Shown: positions 42,365-50,726 of the stretch, piece after piece
Position numbering within the stretch: position 1 is the first letter of the stretch
How the letters are laid out: each line of letters begins with the position of its first letter
Assembly (NCBI GenBank): GCA_000336895.1
Contig: AOLX01000026.1
Span: 125,220-189,219, forward strand
Reading direction: 5' to 3'
Origin: Haloarcula argentinensis DSM 12282
GTDB taxonomy: Archaea > Halobacteriota > Halobacteria > Halobacteriales > Haloarculaceae
DNA length: 64,000 nucleotides
The notes under the pieces: generated by a model
The model's database searches: none
Told to the model about the DNA's origin: nothing
The model's input: the letters and a program-made list of their open reading frames with translations, nothing else
Translations under genes and position numbers: made by a program

Positions 42365-42796
42365 TTATGGTCCGAGTAGTGACACAGTTACGTCGTGCTC
42401 TGTGTCGTTTAGTGTCGTACTATCGACGACGTGGTCCGGAAGCGACTCCCGCCACTCGGCGAGCCGCTGCTCGTGGTAGGTCCGGTGGCGCTCCAGCGAG
42501 TACGTCTCGTCGTCGTTAGCCCGAAGCTCGTCAGCGGTGTCATCAGGCGTCGGATACGGCGGTGCGTCCGTAGTCAGCAGTGAGTCGGGCTCGATGTGGA
42601 TCGTGTCATCATCGTCGTCGCGCTGGACGACGTGGAGGCGCGCCCGCATCCGGCCGCTGAACGGTGGTGTGACGCGTAACACGGTCTTTGATCCGTCTGC
42701 AGTCGATTCAATGGCCGCGACGAGGTCAGTGGCGCTTATCGCGATTGATTTGATGTCTGTCGGGTCGGTGTCCATGGCTGAGTCTGTGTGTTCCAT
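42365..42796 (-). CDS. Conserved haloarchaeal protein, unknown function
   Basis: 143 residues. Beginning MDTDPTDIKSIAIS (from 42775) or MEHTDSAMD (42796), it has the strand pattern KTVLRVTPPFSGRMRARLHVV followed by acidic repeats and a helical end YHEQRLAEWRESLPDHVV. No recognisable domain. It is followed downstream by a 213-base stretch before 41906-42151 with only a TATA-like box. Confidence 0.55.
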   Translation of the reverse strand: MEHTDSAMDTDPTDIKSIAISATDLVAAIESTADGSKTVLRVTPPFSGRMRARLHVVQRDDDDDTIHIEPDSLLTTDAPPYPTPDDTADELRANDDETYSLERHRTYHEQRLAEWRESLPDHVVDSTTLNDTEHDVTVSLLGP

Positions 42797-42808
42797 TGGT
42801 TCAGGCAG

Positions 42809-43246
42809 TTACATCCGGTTGCTGTAGTCCCAGGTGTGGAGTCGGTCGGGCGTAATCGTGATCTGTATCTCACGGCGGTCGGGGGCAAGCAGTCGTTCGG
42901 CCAGCGGTGAGTCGGTGCCGCCGAGATACCGGTGCAATAAGTCGGTGAGAACCGTCTTATCCTCGTCCGCTGTCATCGTCGCTGTGCCATTGCCCCTGAC
43001 GCCGCAGTACGGCGGTTCGTTCGTCGAGACTTCGAACGAGACGTGGTCGTCATAGTCGAGGTAATCGACAACGGCGGCGTCTGCCCCGGTCGCACACTCG
43101 AAGACACCGTCAACGAACCGATACCAGAGCGAGAGCATCCAGGGTTTGTCTGCTGGAGTTCGGCATCCGAGACGGAGTGGCACCGTTTCGGTGCTGAGAA
43201 ACTGTTCCATCTCCTCGTTCGTCCACGGTCCGGAGACGGTCACCAT
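42809..43246 (-). CDS. Pyridoxamine 5'-phosphate oxidase-like FMN-binding protein
   Basis: 145 residues with the split-barrel pattern of PNPOx-related proteins: LRLGCRTPADKPWMLSLWYRFVDGVFECATG, then YDDHVSFEVSTNEPPYCGVRGNGTATM. The loop between the strands is the FMN-contact region. Catalytic activity is not evident; members can be oxidoreductases or F420/FMN binders. The start at 43246 follows an AT-rich upstream stretch. Confidence 0.75.
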   Translation of the reverse strand: MVTVSGPWTNEEMEQFLSTETVPLRLGCRTPADKPWMLSLWYRFVDGVFECATGADAAVVDYLDYDDHVSFEVSTNEPPYCGVRGNGTATMTADEDKTVLTDLLHRYLGGTDSPLAERLLAPDRREIQITITPDRLHTWDYSNRM

Positions 43247-43414
43247 ACACGCAGCGTACGGTCGCCGCTATGTTAACATCTCTGGCATGAGTCACTGCTT
43301 TGTGACAATACCCACCAAGAAAGTGCCAATAAACCAACTGCATTGTTCTCAGAATCGATAATATGCTGGGTACCTTTATTTTGGTGTTCGGGAAAGTCAC
43401 CGTGAGAGCAGTAC

Positions 43415-44029
43415 GTGAGTCGACAGGAGGGACAACAAGTGCAAAAGCGTGTTGAGACGGAGGAAGCAACGGTTCTCGTCGTCGACGATGAGCAAGATAT
43501 CGCGGATCTGTATTCGACGTGGTTGCTGACCGCACACGACGTTCGGACCGCACACAGCGGTACGGAAGCGCTCCAGTTAGTCGATGCGTCCGTCGACGTC
43601 GTCTTTCTGGATCGGCAGATGCCCGATATGAGCGGTGACGAGGTCCTCGATACCATCGCGGAACGGGGTATCGACCCGGCAGTGGTAATGGTGACGGCCG
43701 TCGACCCGGACTTCGACATCATCGAGATGCCCTTCGACGAGTACCTGACGAAGCCGGTCAGCCGCGAGGACCTCCTCGACACTGTCTCGGAGATGCTCGT
43801 CCGGACCACGTACGACGATCAGGTGCAGGAGTACTTCGCCGTGGCCTCGAAGAAAGCGACGCTGGAAACGCAGAAGAACACCGCGCAACTGGAAGCCAAC
43901 GACGAGTACCGGACTGTCAGCGAGCGACTCGAAGAACTCCGCGAGACGGCCGATTCCACGGCCGCAGAGATCGACGACTTCGAAGCCGTGTTTCACGAGT
44001 TCCCTGGTGGCGGCCTCTCGTCTGACTGA
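43415..44029 (+). CDS. Response regulator with HalX domain
   Basis: 204 residues from GTG 43415. The receiver domain (about 18-130) has the acidic pair DDEQDI and phospho-acceptor Asp66 in FLDRQMPDMSG, plus the switch Lys in YLTKPVS. The C-terminal 60 residues (ATLETQKNTAQLEANDEYRTVSERL) are a HalX coiled-coil domain, found in haloarchaeal response regulators. No DNA-binding domain; the output is unknown. A further in-frame GTG at 43439 is possible. It is the last ordinary gene before the provirus. Confidence 0.85.
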   Translation: MSRQEGQQVQKRVETEEATVLVVDDEQDIADLYSTWLLTAHDVRTAHSGTEALQLVDASVDVVFLDRQMPDMSGDEVLDTIAERGIDPAVVMVTAVDPDFDIIEMPFDEYLTKPVSREDLLDTVSEMLVRTTYDDQVQEYFAVASKKATLETQKNTAQLEANDEYRTVSERLEELRETADSTAAEIDDFEAVFHEFPGGGLSSD

Positions 44030-44055
44030 CCGCTGGCGATTCTTCTCCTCTGAAA

Positions 44056-44190
44056 CTACCGTCTAAGTCTCCAAACAGGCGTGACAAACACGACAGCGTT
44101 CGGGAGCGACTCGGCGGGGATGCCGTTTACTCGCTCGGTGCAGCACTGCTCGCCCCAGTCGCGTGCTGTCTGTTCGGCACGGGCCAGTGA
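44056..44190 (-). other. Possible interrupted host gene end at the element boundary
   Basis: On the minus strand the last 40 or so codons before TAG read as EQCCTERVNGIPAESLPNAVVFVTPVWRL, with Haloarcula-like codon use and no start codon of its own. It lies between the HalX gene and the integrase and could be the 3' end of a gene interrupted by integration. It could also be chance, because it faces the integrase gene. No tRNA gene is seen here. Confidence 0.3.
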
Positions 44191-44223
44191 TACTGCTGGC
44201 TGTTGGTCGATGTGATCTGGAAA

Positions 44224-45498
44224 ATGCCCGGGGAGAGCATTACACCCGAGCTTTACATGCCCGTCGCCCGTGGCACTGTCTACATGACCGACAACCCCGC
44301 CGATGCCGTCGAGACGATGGTCGACCGGCTCGACGACGGTCACTACGATATCAGTGAGGCCGACCGCAAACTCCTCCAAGACCTCGACCGACAGATCCGG
44401 CTGCTCGGACCCAGCGAGTTCTCCGACCACCGTCACGAGTTTCTCTTGCGACGCGGTCTCATCATCGCAAAGCGCGTCGGCGGGCTTGCTGAGGCCGTCG
44501 ACGATCGCGACGCCGCGGAGGACATCGTCGCGTGGATCAACACCGAGCAGACCGGGAGCCCCGAGACGAACAAAGACTACCGCGTGGCCTTCCGGACCAT
44601 CGGGAAGGTCGTCACCGACGGCGACGGGTATCCTGACGCTGTCGAGTGGGTCCCCGGAGGCTATCCCGAGAACTATGACCCGGCGCCGGACCCCAGCGAG
44701 ATGTTGGACTGGGCAGAGGATATCCAACCGATGCTGGACGCCTGCCTCAACTCCCGCGACCGGGCCCTTGTCTCCCTCGCGTGGGACCTCGGCCCCCGCC
44801 CGGGAGAGCTGTACGAGCTCACACCCGGCGACATCGTCGACCACGACTACGGCCTGCAGGTGACGTTGAACGGTAAGACCGGTCGTCGGTCGCCCGTCCT
44901 CGTCCCGTCCGTTCCCTACGTCCGTCGATGGCTCGACGATCACCCCGGCGACGAAACCGATCCGCTGTGGTGCAAGCTCAACAGTCCGGAAGCCATCTCG
45001 AACAACCGCGTTCGCGACGCCCTGAAAGACGTCGCCGACCGCGCCGGCGTCAGTAAGACTGTTACACCCACCTACTTCCGGAAGTCCTCGGCGAGCTACC
45101 TTGCCTCGCAGGGTGTCTCGCAGGCTCACCTGGAAGAGCACCACGGCTGGACTCGAGGGTCGGACATCGCAAGTCGGTACATCGCTGTCTTCGATGATGC
45201 CAGCGAACGGGAAATCGCTCGAGCCCATGGTATCGACGTCGAGGCCGACGAGCCCGATGCGGTCGGCCCGCTGGTCTGCCCGCGCTGCGAACAAAAGACG
45301 CCACGAGAGAAGGACGCCTGCGTGTGGTGTGGACAGGTCCTGTCTCAGAGCGCGGCCGAAGAGGCTGAACGGCAGCGACAGGATGCGATGGATAGCATGG
45401 TTGAGGCCGATGGCGACCTCGCCGAAGCTATCGCCACTGTCGAGGCCGAGATCGGGGACGACGTCTCCATCCGGATCGAAGGACTCGACGAGGGGTAG
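44224..45498 (+). CDS. Tyrosine-recombinase integrase
   Basis: 424 residues from ATG 44224. The N-terminal SAM-like core-binding half (about 1-160) and the catalytic half (about 170-340) show Arg in LGPRPGELYEL, Lys in LNGKTGRRS, TYFRKSSASYL where the usual first box-II residue is His but here Tyr, then His/Trp in EEHHGWTRGS and the nucleophile Tyr in ASRYIAVF. A C-terminal zinc ribbon (CPRCEQK...CVWCGQ) is typical of haloarchaeal phage integrases. It catalyses insertion of the element. The start is set by the stop upstream at 44188. Confidence 0.9.
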   Translation: MPGESITPELYMPVARGTVYMTDNPADAVETMVDRLDDGHYDISEADRKLLQDLDRQIRLLGPSEFSDHRHEFLLRRGLIIAKRVGGLAEAVDDRDAAEDIVAWINTEQTGSPETNKDYRVAFRTIGKVVTDGDGYPDAVEWVPGGYPENYDPAPDPSEMLDWAEDIQPMLDACLNSRDRALVSLAWDLGPRPGELYELTPGDIVDHDYGLQVTLNGKTGRRSPVLVPSVPYVRRWLDDHPGDETDPLWCKLNSPEAISNNRVRDALKDVADRAGVSKTVTPTYFRKSSASYLASQGVSQAHLEEHHGWTRGSDIASRYIAVFDDASEREIARAHGIDVEADEPDAVGPLVCPRCEQKTPREKDACVWCGQVLSQSAAEEAERQRQDAMDSMVEADGDLAEAIATVEAEIGDDVSIRIEGLDEG

Positions 45499-45499
45499 C

Positions 45500-45670
45500 T
45501 CACACATCATACCCGGCCTCCCGAAGGGAGTCGAGCCAGTTTTCGGCATACTCAGCGTATGGGACGTCACTGGCGGCGATGGTCTGCAGCTCTTCGTGGA
45601 CATTATACAGCGTTTCAAGCCGGTCGTCGTCAGGTTGGTCAGGTAGATCAGTATCAGCGGTTTTGCTCAT
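45500..45670 (-). CDS. Very small provirus protein
   Basis: 56 residues (MSKTADTDLPDQPDDDRLET ... SLREAGYDV), acidic and helical. Its start overlaps the stop of the next upstream gene (ATGA). It is the last gene of the first leftward small-gene operon, convergent with the integrase. Function unknown. Confidence 0.55.
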   Translation of the reverse strand: MSKTADTDLPDQPDDDRLETLYNVHEELQTIAASDVPYAEYAENWLDSLREAGYDV

Positions 45671-45909
45671 GCTATCCGCCTCCTTGCGGTATCGACGTGC
45701 CACCACGCGGTCAGGACCGTCCAGTCGTCTCGCGCCTCGGCGCTGCTCGGGTAGCCGTGTGGCCAAACGTGGTTCTCCTCGCCGGTGTCGATGAGGTAGA
45801 CCGCAGCCAGCCGCTCGCCGCGGCGATGCGCCGCAGCGTCGCCGATTGTGTCACCGTCCTCGCTCGGGACGCCCGGATCGTCGACATTGTAGGTGTCACC
45901 CTCAGACAT
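45667..45909 (-). CDS. Small provirus protein with RRG/His features
   Basis: 80 residues (MSEGDTYNVDDPGVPSEDGD). A compact alpha/beta protein with AHRRGERLAAVYLIDTGEENHVWPHGYP and an ending WWHVDTARRRIA. Overlaps both neighbours (ATGA downstream; eight bases with 45902-46201). No domain recognised. Confidence 0.55.
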   Translation of the reverse strand: MSEGDTYNVDDPGVPSEDGDTIGDAAAHRRGERLAAVYLIDTGEENHVWPHGYPSSAEARDDWTVLTAWWHVDTARRRIA

Positions 45910-46201
45910 CGGCGTCACCTCTGATGAGAAAGCACCCGTAGCAGGCGTCGAGCCAACTTCCCTCGGGGCCCGGACATCCCTCCACGCCATGGTCGCATTC
46001 GATATCTTGGTCGCCGACGCCGGCCAGCTGGGCAGCGCTGCCCTGTGCCTGTTGGCGGGCCATGCCGCCGTCGGTCGCGACGCGCTTGATGTCGACGTCG
46101 TGCAGCTCCTTGCGCTCGTGGCGCTCGGCTTCGTCGCTGGCCTCGAGGAGGTCCCCGGTCGTTGCAGACCACGAGCAGTCCTGACAGTCAGCGACCGCCA
46201 T
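45902..46201 (-). CDS. Provirus zinc-finger protein
   Basis: 99 residues with Cys pairs at the start (CQDCSWSATTGDLLEA) and towards the end (ECDHGVEGCPGPEGSWLDACYGC). The first is a zinc-ribbon-like half, the centre is a charged helix. Probably a DNA- or RNA-contacting early protein (inference). Its start shares one base with the stop of 46201-46668. Confidence 0.55.
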   Translation of the reverse strand: MAVADCQDCSWSATTGDLLEASDEAERHERKELHDVDIKRVATDGGMARQQAQGSAAQLAGVGDQDIECDHGVEGCPGPEGSWLDACYGCFLIRGDADV

Positions 46202-46668
46202 CAGTCCACACCTCCATCGAACAGCGTGGCTTCGTCGACGGTGACGCCCCGCGGAGACCCATGCAGCAGGTCCTTCGCGCCACTTCGCGTCGCGAACTCG
46301 GCGAAGTGTGGATCCTGGCCCTGCAGGCGTTCCAGTGCCGAATAGCCGGCGACGACGAACCTCCCCTCGGCAGGGACGTAGCCGATCTCGTTGAACCCCG
46401 ACGTTGACCACGTCACCGCGACGAGCTCGCCGGCGGTATGCTGGATGGCCCGCAGCCAGTCGATAGGCCGGGGTTCGTCGGCGGGGATCTCCCCGACTAA
46501 CGCCGTCCGGACACGCTTGACCGTCTTGCGTTGGCCGTTGTCGGCCTCCGCAAGGGCGGCCAGCGCTGCGTCGGTGGCGGACTGGTCGGCCGGCAGCGGG
46601 AGTCGGTCGAGGTCCCACGACAGGTCATCATTCGGCGGATGCGACCGGGTACGGTCGTTGGTCGCCAT
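46201..46668 (-). CDS. Provirus protein, unknown function
   Basis: 155 residues from ATG 46668: MATNDRTRSHPPNDDLSWDLDRLPLPADQ, a helical Ala-rich segment, then strand pattern TAGELVAVTWSTSGFNEIGYV and AEGRFVVAGYSALERLQG. No motif I recognise. Fourth gene of the leftward small operon from 47504. Confidence 0.5.
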   Translation of the reverse strand: MATNDRTRSHPPNDDLSWDLDRLPLPADQSATDAALAALAEADNGQRKTVKRVRTALVGEIPADEPRPIDWLRAIQHTAGELVAVTWSTSGFNEIGYVPAEGRFVVAGYSALERLQGQDPHFAEFATRSGAKDLLHGSPRGVTVDEATLFDGGVD

Positions 46669-46998
46669 CTAGACCACCTCCTCACCGTGCTCGCGGTCCC
46701 ACTCGAACTCGTAGTCCACCTCGTCTAGCGTGTTCCGCAGCGATGGGCGTTGGTTCGACTTGCCTCCGTGCGGTTCCTCAAGCACACACTTCGTACAGGG
46801 CGGGTAGAGTCGGCGGTGACACTCCCGCCGGGTCATATCCTCGGGATCGTCGACCTGCAGGTCGGCGCAGTCAGCGTCGTCGTGATAGCAAATATCGCCC
46901 CGGCCGCCGGTCCGAACTCGATAGACAGTGTCGTCGAGGGCGCCATCGTCTTTCCCGATACGGCGACGGCGCTCGTCACGGGTGATGGAATTGGGCAT
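46669..46998 (-). CDS. Provirus zinc-binding protein
   Basis: 109 residues from ATG 46998. Cys and His residues are spaced as GDICYHDDADCADL and REC...PCTKCVLEEPHG, so a zinc site is likely. The C-terminus is acidic/aromatic (YEFEWDREHGEEVV). The start shares one base with the stop of the upstream gene. Confidence 0.55.
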   Translation of the reverse strand: MPNSITRDERRRRIGKDDGALDDTVYRVRTGGRGDICYHDDADCADLQVDDPEDMTRRECHRRLYPPCTKCVLEEPHGGKSNQRPSLRNTLDEVDYEFEWDREHGEEVV

Positions 46999-47504
46999 CA
47001 GCACCACGCCTCCCGGTCGACCACGACGGTACTCTTGATCCACTCCTCGGACGCAGGTGTCGCGACCGTCGCGTTCGCGAACTCGGTGAGCTGGATGTCG
47101 GCTGTTGGTGCGAGCAGCACGCCTGTCGGGTCTTCGATGCAGGCCATCTCCTCTGGCAGAGCGTGCTGGCGGTCGCGCTGGGTCGACTCGTCGAAGGTGG
47201 CCCCACAGTGCCGGCAGGCGTAGTGGGTGTCCGAGGGCTGGCCCCGGAGTTTGTCTCCCAAGCGGGCCTCGACGCTCGTCGTGTCGCACTCAGGACACGC
47301 GCGGACAGTGTTATCAAACTCGGTTGCGTCGGTCCGCGTGGAGGACCCCGTCCCTATCTGAGTCCTCTGCGTGTGACTCGCGTCTCCGCGCGAGTCCGTT
47401 TTCGCTGAACTGTATGACTGCTGAGAATCACGACCGTCTGCACGGTCGGCTGTGCTGTCGTTAGTGACCTCATCTTTATGAGGCCGATGTTCGTCTTTAT
47501 TCAT
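46998..47504 (-). CDS. Provirus zinc-ribbon protein, first gene of leftward operon
   Basis: 168 residues from ATG 47504 (MNKDEHRPHKDEVTNDSTAD). A long disordered polar N-terminus (about 65 residues) is followed by a zinc ribbon CPECDTTSVEARLGDKLRGQ ... CRHCGATFDEST and a beta-rich end (SEEWIKSTVVVDREAWC). Head of the first small-gene operon, divergent from the winged-helix gene at 47698. Confidence 0.6.
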   Translation of the reverse strand: MNKDEHRPHKDEVTNDSTADRADGRDSQQSYSSAKTDSRGDASHTQRTQIGTGSSTRTDATEFDNTVRACPECDTTSVEARLGDKLRGQPSDTHYACRHCGATFDESTQRDRQHALPEEMACIEDPTGVLLAPTADIQLTEFANATVATPASEEWIKSTVVVDREAWC

Positions 47505-47697
47505 GGTTTCCGGAATCGCCCCTTACAGGGTTCGGAAGCCACGGCCCGAGGTGTTAGGGCACCATTCGAGGGCCGCTTTTGGCGAGCAGGGTTCGGCTTC
47601 CAGTTCTATCTATGAGTCAGGAGCTACTTAATATTAGCGTCGCTTAGTCACTTTAGCATTGTTGGCGTCGGTTATTTAACTAATCCTTACCAACGGT
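47505..47697. promoter_or_regulatory. Divergent promoter region of module 1
   Basis: 193 bases between the leftward operon head and the winged-helix gene. AT-rich boxes CTTAATATTA (about 47617-47626) and GTTATTTAAC (about 47670-47679) face both ways. The neighbouring winged-helix protein is the likely repressor of both directions, as for phiH-type immunity regions. Confidence 0.5.
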
Positions 47698-48015
47698 ATG
47701 ATAGTGATGGCTGTGAAAGCACCTGATGAATTGAAACTCACCGAGACTGATTTCCTCATCCTGTCCGTGCTGCGGGATGGACGAAATATCCCGGCTAACA
47801 TCGCGCTCGATATCGACCGAGCGCGAAACTACATCAACCAGCGGATGCCGTACTTGTTGGATTATGACCTCGTCGAAAAAATTGGCCCCTACGAAGACTC
47901 GGGTCTTTATGAACTGACGGAGCGCGGTCGTTTGGCGTACGAACATCGCGCTGAGTACCACGATGACGACGTCGATTTTGACGAGTTCCTCGACGAACTC
48001 GTCGATGAGGACTGA
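47698..48015 (+). CDS. phiH1-repressor-like winged-helix protein (module 1)
   Basis: 105 residues. Winged-helix core: LTETDFLILSVLRDGRNIPANIALDIDRARNYINQRMPYLLDYDLVEKIG then the wing SGLYELTERGRLAYEHRA, ending in an acidic tail DDDVDFDEFLDELVDED. It is divergent from a leftward gene cluster and resembles proteins related to the repressor of halophage phiH. A second ATG lies at 47707. Likely controls both promoters of the module. Confidence 0.75.
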   Translation: MIVMAVKAPDELKLTETDFLILSVLRDGRNIPANIALDIDRARNYINQRMPYLLDYDLVEKIGPYEDSGLYELTERGRLAYEHRAEYHDDDVDFDEFLDELVDED

Positions 48016-48020
48016 CATTC

Positions 48021-48257
48021 TCACGCGGGCCTCGCGAGCAGCGCCAGTTCGTCGACCAGCCATCCGGGCGTCTCGACGTCCGCGAGCTGTCCGTCGCGAT
48101 AGGTACTCTCGATCTCGACCTCACCGTCGGGATCTACCTCGCAGATCCAGCGCCGGCCGTCGGGGTGAGTGATCTTGAGGCGGTGGCCACCCTCAGACTG
48201 TCCTTGCTGTCGGACTTCGACCTCGTTGCCATCGTAGTCGCGGATCGAGTGTGGCAT
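48021..48257 (-). CDS. Small provirus protein, unknown
   Basis: 78 residues: MPHSIRDYDGNEVEVRQQGQ, a beta-rich middle HRLKITHPDGRRWICEVDPDGEVEIESTYRDGQ and an end GWLVDELALLARPA. A TATA-like box (CCTTTTTAAG on the minus strand, 48284-48293) lies about 31 bases before the ATG, so a leaderless mRNA is likely. Convergent with the winged-helix gene. Confidence 0.6.
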   Translation of the reverse strand: MPHSIRDYDGNEVEVRQQGQSEGGHRLKITHPDGRRWICEVDPDGEVEIESTYRDGQLADVETPGWLVDELALLARPA

Positions 48258-48489
48258 ACACTCGACTGGAGGGCCGGGTGTTGCTTAAAAAGGTGCTAGA
48301 TGTCCGAATAATCGGGCCGGGGTATCCCGTCGATATTAGCCGCTGTGCACTTGGTGAGTCTGGTCGTGGCGTGAGCAGTACAGATGAAGTATGGCCCCTT
48401 GGGGTCAGGGGTGCCTCTGACAATTGAGCGGACACACTGGGTCGGGAAGTGATTGAATGGGGTGTGGGTGTGTCTACTGAATCACCAAG
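48258..48489. other. Gap with no supported gene
   Basis: 232 bases. It holds the TATA box of 48021-48257 and, on the plus strand, an open frame 48293-48427 (44 codons from GTG: VLDVRIIGPGYPVDISR ... GVRGASDN). Its third codon positions are not GC-rich as in host genes, so I do not call it a gene. It may be a remnant of an older insertion. Confidence 0.4.
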
Positions 48490-48876
48490 TTAGGGCGGCT
48501 TTGCAACGACAAAGCCAATTTCGTCCGTGGAGACACTGACTGATAATGCGTTCTCTGGATCAGTTTCTTCCCATCGATACGTATTCTCCAGTCCGGTTTC
48601 CGTGCGAATCGTCACGTCCATCGGTTCATTGGACGCGAGATTCGTGTATCCGTCATCATGCTTTGCCGGAATGGATGCCGTGTCGTCGACGAGAACCTCG
48701 TTATCGTCAGCGGTGCGTATGACCGTCGTGATGTCCAGTTCGCGCTTCGTTTGATTCTTCACGATCAGATTCGGTGCGTTCTTTTGTGTCGTATATGCAA
48801 CGGCACCGCCGATTGCGGTGAGGGTAACACATCCTGTGAGTAGGCCAATCGTCTTTCGTCGTGTGATGGAGGGCAC
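48490..48876 (-). CDS. Exported small protein with Tat-like signal
   Basis: 128 residues from GTG 48876 (PSITRRKTIGLLTGCVTLTA). The TRRK followed by a hydrophobic core and Cys suggests a Tat-type, possibly lipid-modified, export signal. The mature part is a small beta domain (NLIVKNQTKRELDITTVIRTADD ... LSVSVSTDEIGFVVAKPP). A GTG at 48900 would add eight residues. Function unknown; probably a cell-surface protein supplied by the element. Confidence 0.55.
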   Translation of the reverse strand: MPSITRRKTIGLLTGCVTLTAIGGAVAYTTQKNAPNLIVKNQTKRELDITTVIRTADDNEVLVDDTASIPAKHDDGYTNLASNEPMDVTIRTETGLENTYRWEETDPENALSVSVSTDEIGFVVAKPP

Positions 48877-48978
48877 ATGTGGCAGATTTGACAGTAGCAC
48901 ATATAAAAACTTGGAAGGGTCAAAATCAGCTTGAATGGGAACGAGCAGGGTAGTGTCGCAGTGGTCATTGGTCTTTAG

Positions 48979-49569
48979 TTAGGCCTCACACCTCGGTTGC
49001 GTAGCGGTAGCGAGCGTCTCTTGTAATATCGGTCGTTGCTGGTGGATCTTCTGTGCATCTTCGATCAGCAACTCCAACAACGGCGGTGGTGAATAGCCGA
49101 GATACTCACCGAGTTCGTGGAGGATTAGCTTGGCGTGCGACCGGAAGGTCGCCGCCCAGCGCTCCGGCAGAAACACGATCTCATCGTCGGCCTGTTCGGT
49201 GACCAGATCCAGCAACTCACGGCTCACCAGCAGTGACAGCAACGCCGCGTACAGCAGAATTTCCACGACAGCCGGGTTACTTGTGTCGAATTCGTCCAGT
49301 TCATACTGCGTCTTCAGCTCACGGAACAGTGTTTCTACCTCCCACCGACACCGATACAGCGTTGCTAGATCAGCACGCCTACCGAGTAGCCATTTCACGC
49401 TCTCAAATGGGTGAAGAAAACACACTCGCAACGGCTGATTCCGACGACGGTGACCTATCCACCATCGAGCTTGTCTCCCCTCATTCGACAACAGTTTCCT
49501 GGGGTATTGACACATAGCAGTCGCAGCGCTCCTCTTCAATGTCCCGTGGGTCCATGATTCAGCTCCCAT
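48979..49569 (-). pseudogene. Truncated IS4-type transposase
   Basis: The C-terminal part of a DDE transposase: ADLATLYRCRWEVETLFRELKTQYELDEF is the Y-R-E-K catalytic signature with the last acid of the DDE triad, followed by AALLSLLVSRELLDLVT and RSHAKLILHELGEYLGYSPP. The first two acids and the N-terminal half are missing, and the region before residue 40 or so is not transposase-like. No terminal repeats were found at its ends. It lies seven bases beyond the Orc1/Cdc6 stop codon, a remnant of a former insertion. Confidence 0.75.
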
Positions 49570-49576
49570 CCAGTAA

Positions 49577-50650
49577 TCAATCTTGCACGCCAGATTGGAG
49601 CGTTCTACTCAGGTCGAGATCGTACCCCGACCGGACACTCTCATCGATAACCGCATACCGGCGGTCCCGGGTCGAACCCAACCGCTCAACAAGGTCATAC
49701 TCGTCGAGCTTCCGGAGCTTTCGGCGCTGTGACCCCTTTGCCAGCGGTGTTCGCGAGCGGCCGTCGTACATACGGTCGGCGACGGCATCGTAGCGGTCAT
49801 GCAGCGCCTCGCCGCCGATCTCTCTGGCATCTCGCACCAGTGCGTAGAGTAAGTGGTGATGGAACGACAGCGAGTCCAGCGCGGCTTGTCGCATCCACTC
49901 TTGGGCCAGCGGGTACGCGCCGGCGACGTCTTCGTCTCGGACGGTGTGGTGGTCGCGGTCCTGTGCGAGCTCCGCGGCCGCGAGTAGCGAGTAGATCCCG
50001 TACCGAGCCACGCCGGCGACTTCGTTGGCGATGGTCTTCAACTGCCGACGGGAAACGACACCGTGCTTAAGCCCCTTCTCGGCACGGGGTGTAAGGATGT
50101 CTGCGAGTTCGTCTACGCCGTAGCGGTCCAGTGTCAGCGTTTGACCATGCAAGCGGCGGGTGATCCGTCCTGACGCGTGGGACAGCCACTCGTCAGCGTC
50201 GTAGCAGATGATGACTAGCGAGATCCCATCGACATCGGCCAGTCGTTCGAGCGCTTTGGTGTCGTGGACGTCGGACGCCTCGTCGAGGACGACGACCAAC
50301 GGCTCGTTTACACGCTCACGCAGGGAGAGACAGAGGTCTTCGAGGGGCGTATTGGTAGCGGGTGTAGGCCCGACCGTTGCAAGCACCTCTCGGATGATGC
50401 CTGCTGTTGACGCGCCCATACACTCAATGTGGGTGTAATCAAGCTCGTGGCGCTCGGACAGCTGGCCAAGCGTGTGCCGGGCAAGGACAGTCTTCCCGAC
50501 CCCGGGCGACCCCTCGATGAGAAGGTCATCAGCCTGTCGGCCGTGCTTCGTGGGGCCGAGGGCGGCTGTGAGTCGGTCGACGGCGGCGTCGCGGTGGCGG
50601 AGGCGTTGTGGAGGGTACTCGTCGTCGAAAACTGTCCGATCCGCAATCAT
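49577..50650 (-). CDS. Orc1/Cdc6-like replication initiator
   Basis: 357 residues from ATG 50650. AAA+ ATPase: Walker A GSPGVGKT (about 47-54), Walker B VVVLDEAS (about 119-126), sensor regions with GISLVIICYDADEWL and RLHGQTLTLDRYGVDEL (the Orc1-like ISM area), then a C-terminal winged helix (PLAKGSQRRKLRKLDEYDLVERLGSTRDRRYAVI). Archaeal viruses and plasmids carry such a gene to start their own replication. It is short relative to host Orc1. Directly downstream is the transposase fragment. Confidence 0.88.
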   Translation of the reverse strand: MIADRTVFDDEYPPQRLRHRDAAVDRLTAALGPTKHGRQADDLLIEGSPGVGKTVLARHTLGQLSERHELDYTHIECMGASTAGIIREVLATVGPTPATNTPLEDLCLSLRERVNEPLVVVLDEASDVHDTKALERLADVDGISLVIICYDADEWLSHASGRITRRLHGQTLTLDRYGVDELADILTPRAEKGLKHGVVSRRQLKTIANEVAGVARYGIYSLLAAAELAQDRDHHTVRDEDVAGAYPLAQEWMRQAALDSLSFHHHLLYALVRDAREIGGEALHDRYDAVADRMYDGRSRTPLAKGSQRRKLRKLDEYDLVERLGSTRDRRYAVIDESVRSGYDLDLSRTLQSGVQD

Positions 50651-50726
50651 GTCAGCGACTGATGATAGCGCGGTATATAAATGGGTGCGTGATGTCCGGA
50701 AGTGTCGAAAAAACTCCGCGTCAGTC

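Noticed and set aside
42308..42379. 23-codon frame from ATG 42308
   Set aside because: Too short, no homology pattern and no start signal.
44191..45618. Long minus-strand frame opposite the integrase
   Set aside because: Apart from its last 40 or so codons beyond the integrase start, it mirrors the integrase codons.
48293..48427. 44-codon plus-strand frame from GTG
   Set aside because: Looks protein-like in part but third positions are not GC-rich and no start signal supports it.
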